A stretch of DNA of 32,749 nucleotides, from positions 1 through 32,749 of the forward strand of contig CAJXRJ010000003.1 in the NCBI GenBank assembly GCA_913058555.1, given 5' to 3'. Both the position numbers and the translations under genes were made by a program. The number at the start of each line of letters is the position of its first letter. The first letter of the stretch is position 1. Source of the stretch: an uncultured bacterium (GTDB lineage Bacteria > Planctomycetota > UBA1135 > GCA-002686595). The notes below the pieces were generated by a model. The model saw only the letters and a list, made by a program, of their open reading frames with translations. It searched no databases and had not been told where the DNA came from. Positions 1 through 8,793 of this stretch are shown in pieces.

Positions 1-49
1 ATCTACACACTGCATATCGTCGGCAGCGTCAGATGTGTATAAGAGACAG
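1..49 (+). other. Illumina Nextera adapter (non-biological contig end)
   Basis: Bases 1-8 are the tail of the i5 flow-cell primer (ATCTACAC). Bases 9-16 are an 8-base index, ACTGCATA, which I recall as Nextera index S506. Bases 17-30 are TCGTCGGCAGCGTC. Bases 31-49 are the 19-bp Tn5 mosaic end AGATGTGTATAAGAGACAG. The order and spacing are exactly those of a Nextera library read, so this is untrimmed adapter. Genomic sequence starts at base 50, and any reading frame that begins inside this stretch is an artefact. Confidence 0.98.
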
Positions 50-173
50 AGGCGGAGTCATGCAGCGTGTAGCGACCTCACCAGCGGATCAGCATTGGAT
101 TCCTTGACCGTTCAGCTGAAACCGGGCTCGACTTCGCTTCGCTCGGTCAGCGGTGATGACCGCCTCGCGGCAT
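50..173. other. Non-coding 3' flank of the CotH gene, short hairpin
   Basis: This is the true contig edge after adapter removal. I see no gene. A small inverted repeat, GCGGT-GATG-ACCGC at 150-163, lies just past the stop of the leftward CotH gene. It has no T-tract, so it is at best a weak terminator candidate. Confidence 0.4.
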
Positions 174-2579
174 CTACAAGACGATGCGCGCTCGCACGCG
201 GCCGGCTGGGTCGCGCAGCAAGAGCGTCTCACCGGCGGCGAGGTTTCCGCTGAACGGGCCCACGACGAAGTGCCCCTCACCGGCGTGCGGTGAAGTCGTT
301 CGCTCGCGGAACGCCCGCGAGTCGGCGCAAAGGTACACCTGCCCACCGGCCTCGACCACTGTCCCCGGCGGAAGCGTCATGGTCACGGCGCCCTCCAGGC
401 GATAGCCCGAGAGGTCCGTCGCCCAGGCTGCATCATTGGTGAGCTCGATGTACTCCTCGTCGTTGTTGCCAGACGCAGGTGACAGGTCAAAGCCTGTGAC
501 TCGCAGGCTCGTGCGACGCGAGTTGCCCCCCGGTACCAGTCCGCCATTGGCCGCAAGCAGGCTCCCGTAAAGGTGCCCGCGCCGATTGACCACGTAGCCC
601 GAGATCATGCGGTCCTTCGCCTGCAGGAAGGTCCGGGACGTCTGCCATGTTGGTACGCCCCAGCGCGCCGCGTCCAGCGCGACGTCGGGTGCCATCAGGG
701 TGTAGGCGTCCTCGATGAGGTTCTCCATCCACAGCTCCGATGCCGGTGTGCCCGGCGGCTGAAGGAACTGGTCGCAAACCGTTCGCAACCGACGCAGGTA
801 CATCTCACGGAGCCGCGGGCTCCCGTAGATCCGGTCGATGAGGCGATTCCAGAATCCATCACTGTTCGGGTGCTGGCTATCGCCAATCAGCGGGTGGCTG
901 TTCTGGAAATGATTGTACGAGAGCCGATCGTTGAGGACTCCGCCGTTGTTCAGGTGGTAGTTGCGTCCCCACGTGAGATCCTTGTCCCACGGGATGAACT
1001 CCCATTCGCCATCGCCGTCCGAATCCCGATAGAAGTAGTAGTTCTTGTGGCAGTGATCGTTCTCGTGGATCAGCCAAGAAGCCGCCAGGTAGTTAATCAC
1101 CCTCGGCACGTCGAGGTTGTCGAACAGGTAGTCCTCCATCCCCGGCCCGACCTGCTGAACGGCTGAAACGATGGCCTGCAGGTCCGAGTTATTCTCATGG
1201 GTGCGGGTGACCTTTTCGACACCCGAGGTTCCGCTCGAGAACGTGTTGTACATCTTGTAGAGCGCGCCATTCGGATCCTCGCCGGCCCGTTCGAGGTAGA
1301 AGCGATCCGGCTCCTCGATGAAGGTCTGGACGGAGTAGAAGGTGCCGTTCTGCTCCAGCCGCACGGGAAACGAGGTAGAGCTCAGGGAGCCGACTTCCTC
1401 GTACACGCGATACGACAAAGACTGCCGGACGTGCGCCTTGTCGGACCAGTGTGTGTTGAGGTTGGCCTCGTCGATCGGGACGCCAAGGTCCTGGAGGACC
1501 GGCCGGTGATCCGGGTTGAAGTCGAACTTGAAGCTCTTGCGCGGGTAACCGGCAGAGCTCGACCCCCGGCGGTTGACCTTGACGTTGTCGTAGAATTCGC
1601 CTTCGATCCACAGCGAGCAGCGCGTGCCCGCTGATGTGTTTGCCGCGGAGGGGTTCTGGATGAACCACTCCCAGACGGGCAGCGGGCTGACCCCCAGGCT
1701 CGGATCAAGGACGACCGTGCCATGCCACTCGGGCGAGCCCAAGGGGCTCAGGAAGGCAGGCAGGGTCGTCGTGCCGATGGAGTCGGAGACGATGATCTTG
1801 TAGCGCAGCATCTCGCCCGGGCCAGTCAGCGAGGAGCCGATGGAACTCGTGTAGATCCCATCACTGGCAAAAGCGTCCGGCGCAACACCGTCGTCGAACA
1901 TGGGCACGCTCTGCTGGGCGCCATGCATGATGCGGTACACAAGGTCGACGCTCGGTGCACTCGCGCCAAGTGTGGGGGCCCTCACCGACACGACGAGATC
2001 GTCGTTGTCGCTGGGTTGGTGCGGCGTGTGCATCGTGTCCCATGCCGGAGGCCCGCCGGCCGAGTTCGGAGCGTTGGGTGTCGGTACCGTGAAGAAACGA
2101 GGTTCGGTCGTTGGGGCCGGGTTGAATGACAGCCCGTAGGAGATGTCGTCCGTCTGCGGAGGGAACTCAGGTGTGTAGGCCGAGGCGATCGTTCCCGCGG
2201 GATCCACGAGTGCAAGGTACTCACCGCTTCCCGAGAGCTTGAAGTTCGTGTGGAGCGTCCCCGCGGGGTCGCGTCGGTTCTTGCTCGACGCGAAGATGAC
2301 CAGGAAGCCGCTTTCACTCAGGTTCGTTCCCGGTGGGAACGTCCACTTCGTCAGATCGCCCGGATCATCGGTGAGGGCCCATCCGCTGAGATTGACGGGG
2401 CCCGCGCCCGGAATGTTGTGCACTTCGATCCAGTCCGAGTGATCGCCGTCCTCGTCCTGGAGGCCGTTGTCGTTGCGGGCCAGCAGCTCGGTGATCACTG
2501 GCCCTTGGGCCAGAACAGAATTCACGAGATACGGCGCCAGCAGGATGGCGAGGGAGAAGTGGCGGCTGAGACGGGTCAT
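174..2579 (-). CDS. Secreted lamin-tail / CotH-kinase-family / lamin-tail protein
   Basis: About 801 aa from the chosen ATG. Residues 1-25 look like a signal peptide (MTRLSRHFSLAILLAPYLVN, then SVLAQ). Residues 26-150 are a lamin-tail (LTD) domain: 'ITELLARN', 'DWIEVHN', 'LSGWALTDD'. Residues about 300-610 resemble the CotH family: 'VKVNRRGSSSAGYPRKSFKF', 'FIEEPDRFYLER', 'ALYKMYNTF', and the acidic 'FIPWDKDLTWG'. Residues about 690-801 form a second LTD ('DEEYIELTND', 'LSGYRLEGAV'). CotH proteins of spore coats are atypical protein kinases. Secreted bacterial LTD-CotH proteins are mostly uncharacterised, so substrate and activity are unknown. An in-frame ATG at 2606 (MENPPSP..) is an alternative start; no strong ribosome site favours either. 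The gene diverges from the one starting at 2724, so the gap between them must hold both promoters. Confidence 0.85.
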   Translation of the reverse strand: MTRLSRHFSLAILLAPYLVNSVLAQGPVITELLARNDNGLQDEDGDHSDWIEVHNIPGAGPVNLSGWALTDDPGDLTKWTFPPGTNLSESGFLVIFASSKNRRDPAGTLHTNFKLSGSGEYLALVDPAGTIASAYTPEFPPQTDDISYGLSFNPAPTTEPRFFTVPTPNAPNSAGGPPAWDTMHTPHQPSDNDDLVVSVRAPTLGASAPSVDLVYRIMHGAQQSVPMFDDGVAPDAFASDGIYTSSIGSSLTGPGEMLRYKIIVSDSIGTTTLPAFLSPLGSPEWHGTVVLDPSLGVSPLPVWEWFIQNPSAANTSAGTRCSLWIEGEFYDNVKVNRRGSSSAGYPRKSFKFDFNPDHRPVLQDLGVPIDEANLNTHWSDKAHVRQSLSYRVYEEVGSLSSTSFPVRLEQNGTFYSVQTFIEEPDRFYLERAGEDPNGALYKMYNTFSSGTSGVEKVTRTHENNSDLQAIVSAVQQVGPGMEDYLFDNLDVPRVINYLAASWLIHENDHCHKNYYFYRDSDGDGEWEFIPWDKDLTWGRNYHLNNGGVLNDRLSYNHFQNSHPLIGDSQHPNSDGFWNRLIDRIYGSPRLREMYLRRLRTVCDQFLQPPGTPASELWMENLIEDAYTLMAPDVALDAARWGVPTWQTSRTFLQAKDRMISGYVVNRRGHLYGSLLAANGGLVPGGNSRRTSLRVTGFDLSPASGNNDEEYIELTNDAAWATDLSGYRLEGAVTMTLPPGTVVEAGGQVYLCADSRAFRERTTSPHAGEGHFVVGPFSGNLAAGETLLLRDPAGRVRARIVL

Positions 2580-2723
2580 AGGCGAGGGTGATGGAGGGTT
2601 TTCCATCCTGACATAATCTGCCGCCTCTGACGGGGGAGGCCCCAGGCTGGGACCAGGGGGAGGGCAGCAACGCCCGCCCGTGGTACCCTCTGCTCTCCGG
2701 CCGTAGCCCGCTAGCCCCACCAC

Positions 2724-3803
2724 ATGCGCTCCAACCTACTATTCACATTGCTCTGCTGTGCGCTCCTCGCACCGGAGCAGGCCGCGGCGCAAGCCGGAGT
2801 CTTCGTCGATCTTGGACCCGCAGGCATTCACGGCGCACCGAGCGCCGCGCACGGCGCTGCCGCGGGCATCGCTGGGTTCTGGAACGAAATCGACACCGAC
2901 GCCATCGGCGCGGGCGGGTTCCCGTTCACTGCGACCGGCCTCGTCGATTTGAGCGGGGCCGGGACTGGCATCACGGTCACCTTCGACGACCTCGGCTCGG
3001 GGATGGACGCGTTCCTTTACGACAACCCCGCGACCTCCGGCGGCGTCGACGCGTTGCTCGACGACCTCGCCTTCTTCGGCGGAGCGGCCATCCTCGAGGT
3101 CCGAGGCCTCATGCCCGGTCGCTACGAAGTCTTCACATACGCGACGACGCCCGACGGCGCGCCCCACGAGACGCGCGTGCGCGTGATCGGTTCACCCGAC
3201 CCGTCGCAAGATGTTGGCGGACCTTTCGCCGGCGGGTACGCGCTTGGCGTCACCCATGCGCGCCATGAGATCACGGTGGGCCCAGGCGGCACGGTGTTGA
3301 TCCGGCTCGACGTGGCTGCGGAGTTCATGTCAGTCAACGGCTTTCAGATTGTGCCGTTCGGAGCGGCGGCAGACTTGGGGGCAACGTATTGCTCGCCCGC
3401 CGTCCTCAACGCGTCAGGGGACGCAGGCGAGATTTCCGCTCTTGGCAGCGCGCGCCGCAGTTCCAACGACGTCACGCTCACGGCGAGCTCTCTCCCGCAG
3501 AACCAGTTCGGTTTCTTCCTCAACAGCCAGACGCAGGGATTCGTCGTGGCTCCCGGCGGGAGCATAGGCAACCTATGTCTCGGCGGCTCCATTGGCCGCT
3601 ACGCCGGCCCAGGTCAGGTGCTGAGCAGCGGCGCCACGGGTGCGTTCTCCCTCGCGCTCGACCTCGCGATCACTCCGACGCCGTCGGGGCTGGTGTCGAT
3701 ATCGCCTGGAGAGACGTGGAACTTCCAAGCGTGGTACCGGGACACCGTGCTGGGCATCCCAATATCGAACTTCACGGACGGCCTGGCGATCACGTTCCTT
3801 TGA
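2724..3803 (+). CDS. Secreted protein with planctomycete-type C-terminal 'LCLGG' module
   Basis: 359 aa. Residues 1-22 form a signal peptide (MRSNLLFTLLCCALLAPEQA, then AA). Residues about 25-210 are beta-rich with 'FWNEIDTDAIG' and 'LPGRYEVFTYA'-like strands (seen as LMPGRYEVFTYA); I do not recognise this part. Residues about 216-359 form a module beginning 'GATYCSPAVLNASGDAG', continuing 'FGFFLNSQTQGFV' and 'NLCLGGSIGRY', and ending at the C-terminus 'WNFQAWYRD...SNFTDGLAITF'. The same module, in the same terminal position, closes the protein at 11628-14114. From memory it recurs in many secreted planctomycete proteins of unknown function. It could be an adhesion, folding or sorting domain; no catalytic motif is visible. 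The ATG lies only 144 bp from the divergent CotH-family gene and has no clear ribosome site. Confidence 0.8.
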   Translation: MRSNLLFTLLCCALLAPEQAAAQAGVFVDLGPAGIHGAPSAAHGAAAGIAGFWNEIDTDAIGAGGFPFTATGLVDLSGAGTGITVTFDDLGSGMDAFLYDNPATSGGVDALLDDLAFFGGAAILEVRGLMPGRYEVFTYATTPDGAPHETRVRVIGSPDPSQDVGGPFAGGYALGVTHARHEITVGPGGTVLIRLDVAAEFMSVNGFQIVPFGAAADLGATYCSPAVLNASGDAGEISALGSARRSSNDVTLTASSLPQNQFGFFLNSQTQGFVVAPGGSIGNLCLGGSIGRYAGPGQVLSSGATGAFSLALDLAITPTPSGLVSISPGETWNFQAWYRDTVLGIPISNFTDGLAITFL

Positions 3804-4239
3804 GGGGTAGGCGCAGCCGTCGCCACTTCAGTCAGCCAGTCAGGTCAGGGGCGATGGCGACAGCGACCTCCTCTCGGCATCGTCGGCAGAGGTCAAGGTC
3901 GCATTGATGCCGACGCCCCTTGGCCCCGTGGAGGTCCAGCCCAGCGAGGCATGGAGTTCCAAGCCTTGTCACCACGATGTGAACCCAGGGCCGGCAAGCA
4001 ACCTCACGGACAGGGCTAGCGTGACGTGCAGGTCGGCGCCGGCTGGGAAGCCCCTCGTCGCTCGCTCCGCGTGAACCGCGGGGGGGGAGCATTTGACCTT
4101 TCGCGGCGCGGGCGCGGCCGCCCGCCACCCGTGGGCCGCCAGGGCTCGTCGGTCACTCCGATCCTTCGGGAAGGTCTTGCCCCGTGTCCACGCCGTTGTT
4201 TCCGCGTGGGGACTTCGACCCGCTAGGCGCTGCGCCCGA
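3804..4239. other. Intergenic stretch with no recognised gene
   Basis: About 440 bp between convergent genes. A 98-codon frame on the minus strand (3832-4128) ends in a Cys/Arg-rich 'CDLDLCRRCREEV' stretch, but it has no ribosome site or recognisable domain. A different minus-strand frame reads 'LHASLGWTSTGPRGVGINATLTSADD', written here only as a hint that part may be decayed coding sequence (split 'LHASLGWTSTGP' and 'RGVGINATLTSADD'). I cannot assign either frame. Confidence 0.3.
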
Positions 4240-4282
4240 GCGCTTCCGGCGGTCTCAGCTGGGGGCTCCGAGACGGAAGCGC
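4240..4282 (-). terminator. Hairpin downstream of the FG-GAP gene
   Basis: Perfect 9-bp arms GCGCTTCCG (4240-4248) and CGGAAGCGC (4274-4282), extended inside by TCTC/GAGA around a 13-nt loop, with a 4-nt bulge on one side. It begins 15 bp past the stop of the leftward FG-GAP gene. There is no T-tract, so it may act as an mRNA 3'-end stabiliser rather than as a true intrinsic terminator. Confidence 0.5.
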
Positions 4283-4297
4283 CCCCTGGGTCGCGAG

Positions 4298-6622
4298 TCA
4301 GCGGGCCAGATTCTCGAAGAGCCAGAGCGTCTGCGTGTGCCAGCCGATGGAGACCACGTCGAGGTCTCCGTCACCGTCGATGTCTACCGGGAGCGATCCA
4401 TCGTGGTGGTCGATCGCGCCTTTCCCGTCGTCGGCGACGTGCTCGACGAAGCGCGCTCCCCGGTCGATGTTCTCGAAGATCAGCAAGCGATTGCGCTCAG
4501 CGCGGTGCTCGCCGACCACGACGTCAACGTCCCCGTCAGAGTCCATGTCCGCCGTGTGCATGCTGTAGCCCTCCCCCGGGACCTGCGCGATCTCGTGACG
4601 GGTCCAGGGCTCGGTCGGATCCTCGTGCGCCGCGTACCAGACGAGGTCCGTCGCGCCCTCGAAGCTGACGACGGCGTCGAGGCGTCCGTCGCCGTTCATG
4701 TCGGCCAGGCTGCAACGATCGCATGCGGGGATACCGCCGGGCGCATGACGAGTGGGGGCTAGGTCCTTGGCCCCGTCCAAAACGTGTGGGATTGGCGCCG
4801 GCCCTCCGAGTTCGAGCCACTCGGTCCCGAGTAGCAGATCGATGTCCCCGTCCCCGTCGAGGTCACCGGCAGCCAGGTCCTCGGCGAGGGAGCGTTCCGA
4901 GAAGACCGACGCCGTCCACGTCTCTTCGGTCGGTCGCGCGGGAATGCGCAGCCCCGTCAAGCCCTTGCCGCGATCGTGCCAGCTCAGGACGACGGTGCGG
5001 CCGCCGGGTCCCTCGAGGAGTGCCCGCCCCTGGAGAAAGTCGCCCCAGCCGCTCGCTTCGATGTTGATGTGTGCCGTGAATCCGCCGCGGCCGTCACCCC
5101 TGGCCCAGGCGAAGGTGCGGTTGGAAGCCGAACCCTTGCCCTGTGTCCCAAGCACATCAACGTGCCCGTCGCCGTCCAGGTCGTGGACCAGCGCCGTCTG
5201 CCCTAAGGGCGCTGGCAGCGCGCGCGACTCCCAGTCCCCGCGGGCCTCGCCCGGGTTGACGTACCAGTGGCCGCCCGCGACGACGTCCATGTCCCCGTCG
5301 CCATCGAGGTCCGCCGCATCGACGAAGATCGCGCGTGCCGGAAGCTCGCCCTGGATGCGGTGCCGGCTCCATGCATCCAGCGTCTTGGGCGGCGGGCGGT
5401 TCTCGAAGACGCGGACGGGGGCGTCCGTCCACGAGTGTGCACTGGCGATGTCCTGGTCCCCGTCCCCGTCGATGTCGACGAGCTGCGCCTTGTAGGTGGG
5501 CTCTTCAGCGAGAACATGCCGCCGAAAGGAACGTGCGCCGCCTTCGTTCTCGAGCAGCAGCAGCATCGGTTCAGGGGCGCGCTTGCTCATGCCAGCGATC
5601 AGGTCGAGGTCTCCGTCACCGTCGAAGTCCGTGACCTCGAAACTGTGGCAGCAGTCGACGGGGAGGAGTTCATGCCGCTCCCACCCGTCTGGACCCCGCT
5701 CCGGATCGACGTTGCGGTACCAGGTCACCGGGACCCCAAGCTTCTCTGGCTGGGCGACCGCCAGGTCCTGACGTCCATCCCCATCCAAATCGGCGACCTG
5801 CGGCAGGGCCGCAAAATCCATCCAGCTCCCCGTGTCGTCTTCGAACCACTTCGGGTCGTAGATAAACTCCTCGAACTCGTCGGTCCACGGATCGGGGGGC
5901 GTGCGCCACCAGTAGCCGTTGAGCACCAGGTCCATGTCCCCGTCCCCGTCGAGGTCGCCGAGGGCCAGGCCCTCGCGCAGCTTGCAGGGCATGAGACGCG
6001 ATCGGAAGGTTCCATCTTCGAGCCGCGAGTAGAGTGCCACGACTTGCAGCGTCCGCACCACCACGTCGAGCACGCCGTCGCCATCCAGGTCGTGGACCTT
6101 GATGTCCTTCACCTCGCCTTTCGGATCGACCGTCCCGAGCATGTGCTCCGTCCAATCCCCCGTGCCATCTCCGCCGGGGTGTTCGTACCAGGCGAGCTTG
6201 CCGAGGGAATGGGTCCCGACCGGCGCAACCAGGTCGAGGTCGCCGTCGCCGTCCAGGTCACCTGAGCCGAGTTCGTCTCCGTAGTAGCGGGCGGTCCCAA
6301 CGAGGGTCGATGTGCGCCCGCCGTCGCCTAGCCATCGCAGTTCGCCAGGGACCTCGCCGACGCCCCAGGTCTGGACCACAAGGTCCGGGCGGCCGTCCGC
6401 ATCGATATCGGCGGCGAGAACGCGGCCGCCGAGGTTCTCGGACCAGATCGTGATCGGGGCCGGGGCCGAAGTCAGGGTCGGGCGCACGGTCGCGGTCCCG
6501 CTGCCCTCCTGCGAATCAAGGCCCCGGAGGGCTGCGGCTCCCAGGGCGACCAATGAACTCCCCACGAGGACCGCGCGCAGCGCTACACCCTGTCGGCGGT
6601 CCGTTCGTTGCTCGTCGTTCAT
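4298..6622 (-). CDS. Exported FG-GAP/VCBS repeat protein (13 Asp-rich repeats)
   Basis: About 774 aa. An N-terminal hydrophobic segment around residues 12-30 (GVALRAVLVGSSLVALGAAA) indicates export or a membrane anchor. The rest is a beta-propeller array. I count 13 calcium-loop motifs of the D-x-(D/N)-x-D-G-x-x-D type, for example 'DIDADGRPDL', 'DLDGDGDLDL', 'DFDGDGDLDL', 'DMNGDGRLDA', 'DMDSDGDVDV', the last 'DIDGDGDLDV'. Such repeats fold like integrin propeller blades and bind Ca2+. Between them are recurrent 'W(Y/F)E..' strands. Thirteen motifs suggest two seven-bladed propellers or one plus an incomplete second. No enzymatic domain is seen; a surface or binding role is an inference. The start at 6622 is preceded by AAGGG; an ATG at 6652 in the same frame is the alternative. 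Confidence 0.85.
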   Translation of the reverse strand: MNDEQRTDRRQGVALRAVLVGSSLVALGAAALRGLDSQEGSGTATVRPTLTSAPAPITIWSENLGGRVLAADIDADGRPDLVVQTWGVGEVPGELRWLGDGGRTSTLVGTARYYGDELGSGDLDGDGDLDLVAPVGTHSLGKLAWYEHPGGDGTGDWTEHMLGTVDPKGEVKDIKVHDLDGDGVLDVVVRTLQVVALYSRLEDGTFRSRLMPCKLREGLALGDLDGDGDMDLVLNGYWWRTPPDPWTDEFEEFIYDPKWFEDDTGSWMDFAALPQVADLDGDGRQDLAVAQPEKLGVPVTWYRNVDPERGPDGWERHELLPVDCCHSFEVTDFDGDGDLDLIAGMSKRAPEPMLLLLENEGGARSFRRHVLAEEPTYKAQLVDIDGDGDQDIASAHSWTDAPVRVFENRPPPKTLDAWSRHRIQGELPARAIFVDAADLDGDGDMDVVAGGHWYVNPGEARGDWESRALPAPLGQTALVHDLDGDGHVDVLGTQGKGSASNRTFAWARGDGRGGFTAHINIEASGWGDFLQGRALLEGPGGRTVVLSWHDRGKGLTGLRIPARPTEETWTASVFSERSLAEDLAAGDLDGDGDIDLLLGTEWLELGGPAPIPHVLDGAKDLAPTRHAPGGIPACDRCSLADMNGDGRLDAVVSFEGATDLVWYAAHEDPTEPWTRHEIAQVPGEGYSMHTADMDSDGDVDVVVGEHRAERNRLLIFENIDRGARFVEHVADDGKGAIDHHDGSLPVDIDGDGDLDVVSIGWHTQTLWLFENLAR

Positions 6623-6924
6623 GGGCCCTTCATCGTCCGCTCGGCGATTCATCCGCGCCAGAACTTGCCCGCAGCTTTGTCCATTTGTCCAGGAAGCGAA
6701 CTGGGCGCGGCCGGGAGCCATACTGCGACACTGAACGGCATGGGGGCACGGATACCGATCTCTGGGGCGACCACCGCCTTGATGCTGCGTCTCGCCTTCC
6801 ACCTGCCGCGACGTTCGGCCATGGGCGGCGGGATCGACCTGATCAGCGCTAGCAGCGGCCTCGCGGTCGTGGCCGAGGGGAAATGGGCGGCCGCTGGACA
6901 CGGCGCCAGGGTCGACGGGGCTGA

Positions 6925-7190
6925 ATGAGGGTGCAGCTTAGCGTTGACGCGGCTGGAGAGCTTGTCGCGTACTTTCCTGTCCGACAGCGCCATCCATGAC
7001 GATGCCACGGGCGTTGCGAGCATTGTCAGCGCGAGCGAGCGCGTTCGGTCGGTGACAGCTGACGCCGCGTACGACTCGATAGGGATCTACAACGCCGCCG
7101 ATGGCAAGGGAGCGCAGGCCGCCATCAGCTAGCCTCCGACAGGCGCAGTGTGGGGGGACCGAGCAGCACCGACCGAAACGCCATCTGCTG
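6925..7190 (+). pseudogene. Decayed IS5-type DDE transposase fragment
   Basis: A chain of transposase-like peptides lies in shifting frames. Frame from 6925: 'MRVQLSVDAAGELVAY', matching the usual 'LHLAVDA.TGEIVA'. Frame from about 6977: 'LSDSAIHDDA' then 'VRSVTADAAYDSIGIYNAA' and 'KGAQAAI', matching the catalytic-Asp block 'VTADGAYDT..IY.A...RGA..' of IS5-family DDE transposases. A TAG at 7130-7132 then interrupts it, followed in the same frame by 'PPTGAVWGD' (usual 'IPPR..AV'). At least one frameshift and one stop make this non-functional. Only the central part of the gene is present; neither IS terminus was found. Confidence 0.7.
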
Positions 7191-7308
7191 GATCGCGGTC
7201 ATGCGGTTGCTGGAGGACTCGCGTGACGCCTTGATCATCGTCCAGCCGGCAATGGAGTCCCTTGGGGAATGCGCGCGGGAGTGGTCCCGGCGCCGGGCAG
7301 CATGCGGC

Positions 7309-8526
7309 TTACTGATCGAGCAGCCGCGGCCAGTCCGTGATGAGTTGATCCGGTGGCTGGCGCGTGGCTCGGTCCGCACGCATCACGAGGAAGCGCTGGC
7401 CATCGGGCGTGACGTTGAACGCCTGCAGGTCGTCACCCGAGTCGGGAAGAACGAGCTCGGGTGCATCGTCGACGGGGCCGTCCTTGGCGAACGCCACGGC
7501 GAACACGCCTTCCTGGCAGCGGTAGAAGAGCTCGGTCCCGTCCCCGTTCCAGCATGGATCGAATCCGCTGTCGGTCGAAATGCGTGTGCGCTTCTTGAGC
7601 TCGGGGTAGGTCGCCACGTAGACCTCGGACCGGCCTGTCTCGTCGCTCTCGTAGGCAAGCCAGCGCCCGTCAGGCGACATGGACGGGTTCCTCTCGCTGG
7701 GAGGCGTCACAAGAAGCGGGCGCCGCTCGAGCGTGTCGATCTCGACGATCCACAGGTCGTATCCCGCGTCCGCGCGTTGCCGGTAGATCACCGACTTCCC
7801 GTCCGCGGTCCAGCAGCCCAGACTGTGTGAGGATCCGTCGTAGGGAACGATCTCCTTCGGCGCACCACTATCCACGTCCAGAACGTACACGCGCGGTGGC
7901 CCCTTTCAGTCGGCAAGGAAGGCGATGCGCGTGCCGTCGGGAGACCATCTGGGGGCGTCGGCCCAGCGTTCATGCGAAGTCGCGCGCGTCGAGACGCCCC
8001 GTTCGAGGTCACGGATCCACAGGTCTTGAGAGCCCGTCTCGTTCTTGATCGCGACGGCGAGCCGCCTGCCCGCACGGTCGAGTCGCAGGCTGTCATCGTA
8101 GTCGTCCGCTTCGGCCACCTGCGCGAGAGTCCGTCCTCCGCGCGCGACCCGCTCTAGGTCAGACTTCCCGCTGACTTTGCGGTAGACGAGCGTCCCCTCG
8201 TCGGAGAAGGAGAAGAACGCGGCGCCCCGTGAGAGGAAGCCCCAGACCCCCTCGACCAGCTGCCGCGGGCTCCCCGCAACCTCGTGCGTATCTGCGTCGA
8301 AGGCCTGAACCAGCAGGCGACCGGCCTCGCACCACGCGAGCCAACCCGGTGAGACGTACTCCGAGCGCGAGGCGCCTCGGGCGATGCGCTTCATCGTTCG
8401 CGTTTCGAGCGATGCGACGTGAATCCAGGCGCCCTCGTCGGTCTGCACGGTGAGGAGGAATCTGCGCGCGCCGGGCAGGTAAGCGGGCCAGAACCGATCG
8501 GGGTGTCGTTGGTGCATGACCACCGG
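7309..8526 (-). pseudogene. TolB/WD40-like propeller pseudogene (kinase C-terminal part) split by TGA
   Basis: Two minus-strand frames, 7309-7890 and 7906-8694, are the same frame broken by one TGA at 7906-7908. The reading is '..RIAFLAD-stop-KGPPRVYVLDVD..'. The product is a PD40/TolB beta-propeller: 'APRWSPDGTRIAFLAD', 'NPSMSPDGRWLAYESDETG', 'FDPCWNGDGTELFYR', 'NVTPDGQRFLVMR'. The register ('FWPAYLPGARRFLL', 'LLVQAFDADTHEVAG', 'FSDEGTLVYR') is that of the C-terminal sensor half of Ser/Thr protein kinases common in planctomycetes and acidobacteria. Homology stops near 8526; upstream there is no kinase domain, only unrelated sequence. So the gene has lost its 5' half and carries a nonsense codon, probably from CGA. 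Confidence 0.75.
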
Positions 8527-8793
8527 CCTCAAGAGCGACCCTGGGCCGCAGCCTGAGCGTTGGAGGCGCTGGTGAGCACGCCGTTCTAGCATTCTGAGGG
8601 GATGATCTCGTGCCTCCATCCGAAACTCAAGACTCGCTACCGCGTGACCAATAGGCGTGAGCAAAAACAAGAGGTGGTGCAGCGCGGCGACCACACGGGC
8701 CGGCTGTTACCGGGGACGTGCTCGCATGCAGCGCTCTCAATCGGATGCGTGAGCGCGGGGGGCCGATGCCCGTAGAGTTGGCCCATTGACCTC
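8527..8793. other. Gap without recognised gene
   Basis: Sequence upstream of the TolB pseudogene's homologous part. Its frame stays open to 8694, but the residues ('MVAALHHLLFLLTPIGHAV..') do not resemble a kinase. I see no promoter or RNA gene. Confidence 0.3.

Noticed and set aside
35..253. 72-codon plus-strand frame at the contig start
   Set aside because: It begins inside the sequencing adapter and overlaps the CotH gene antisense.
5267..6265. 332-codon plus-strand frame antisense to the FG-GAP gene
   Set aside because: It is the mirror of the GAC/GGC-rich repeats; its protein is a repetitive Val/Asp/Arg string with no domain.
4300..6460. Regular repeats that could suggest a CRISPR or tandem array
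   Set aside because: They are codon-level repeats of the calcium-binding loops, with irregular spacing and coding continuity.
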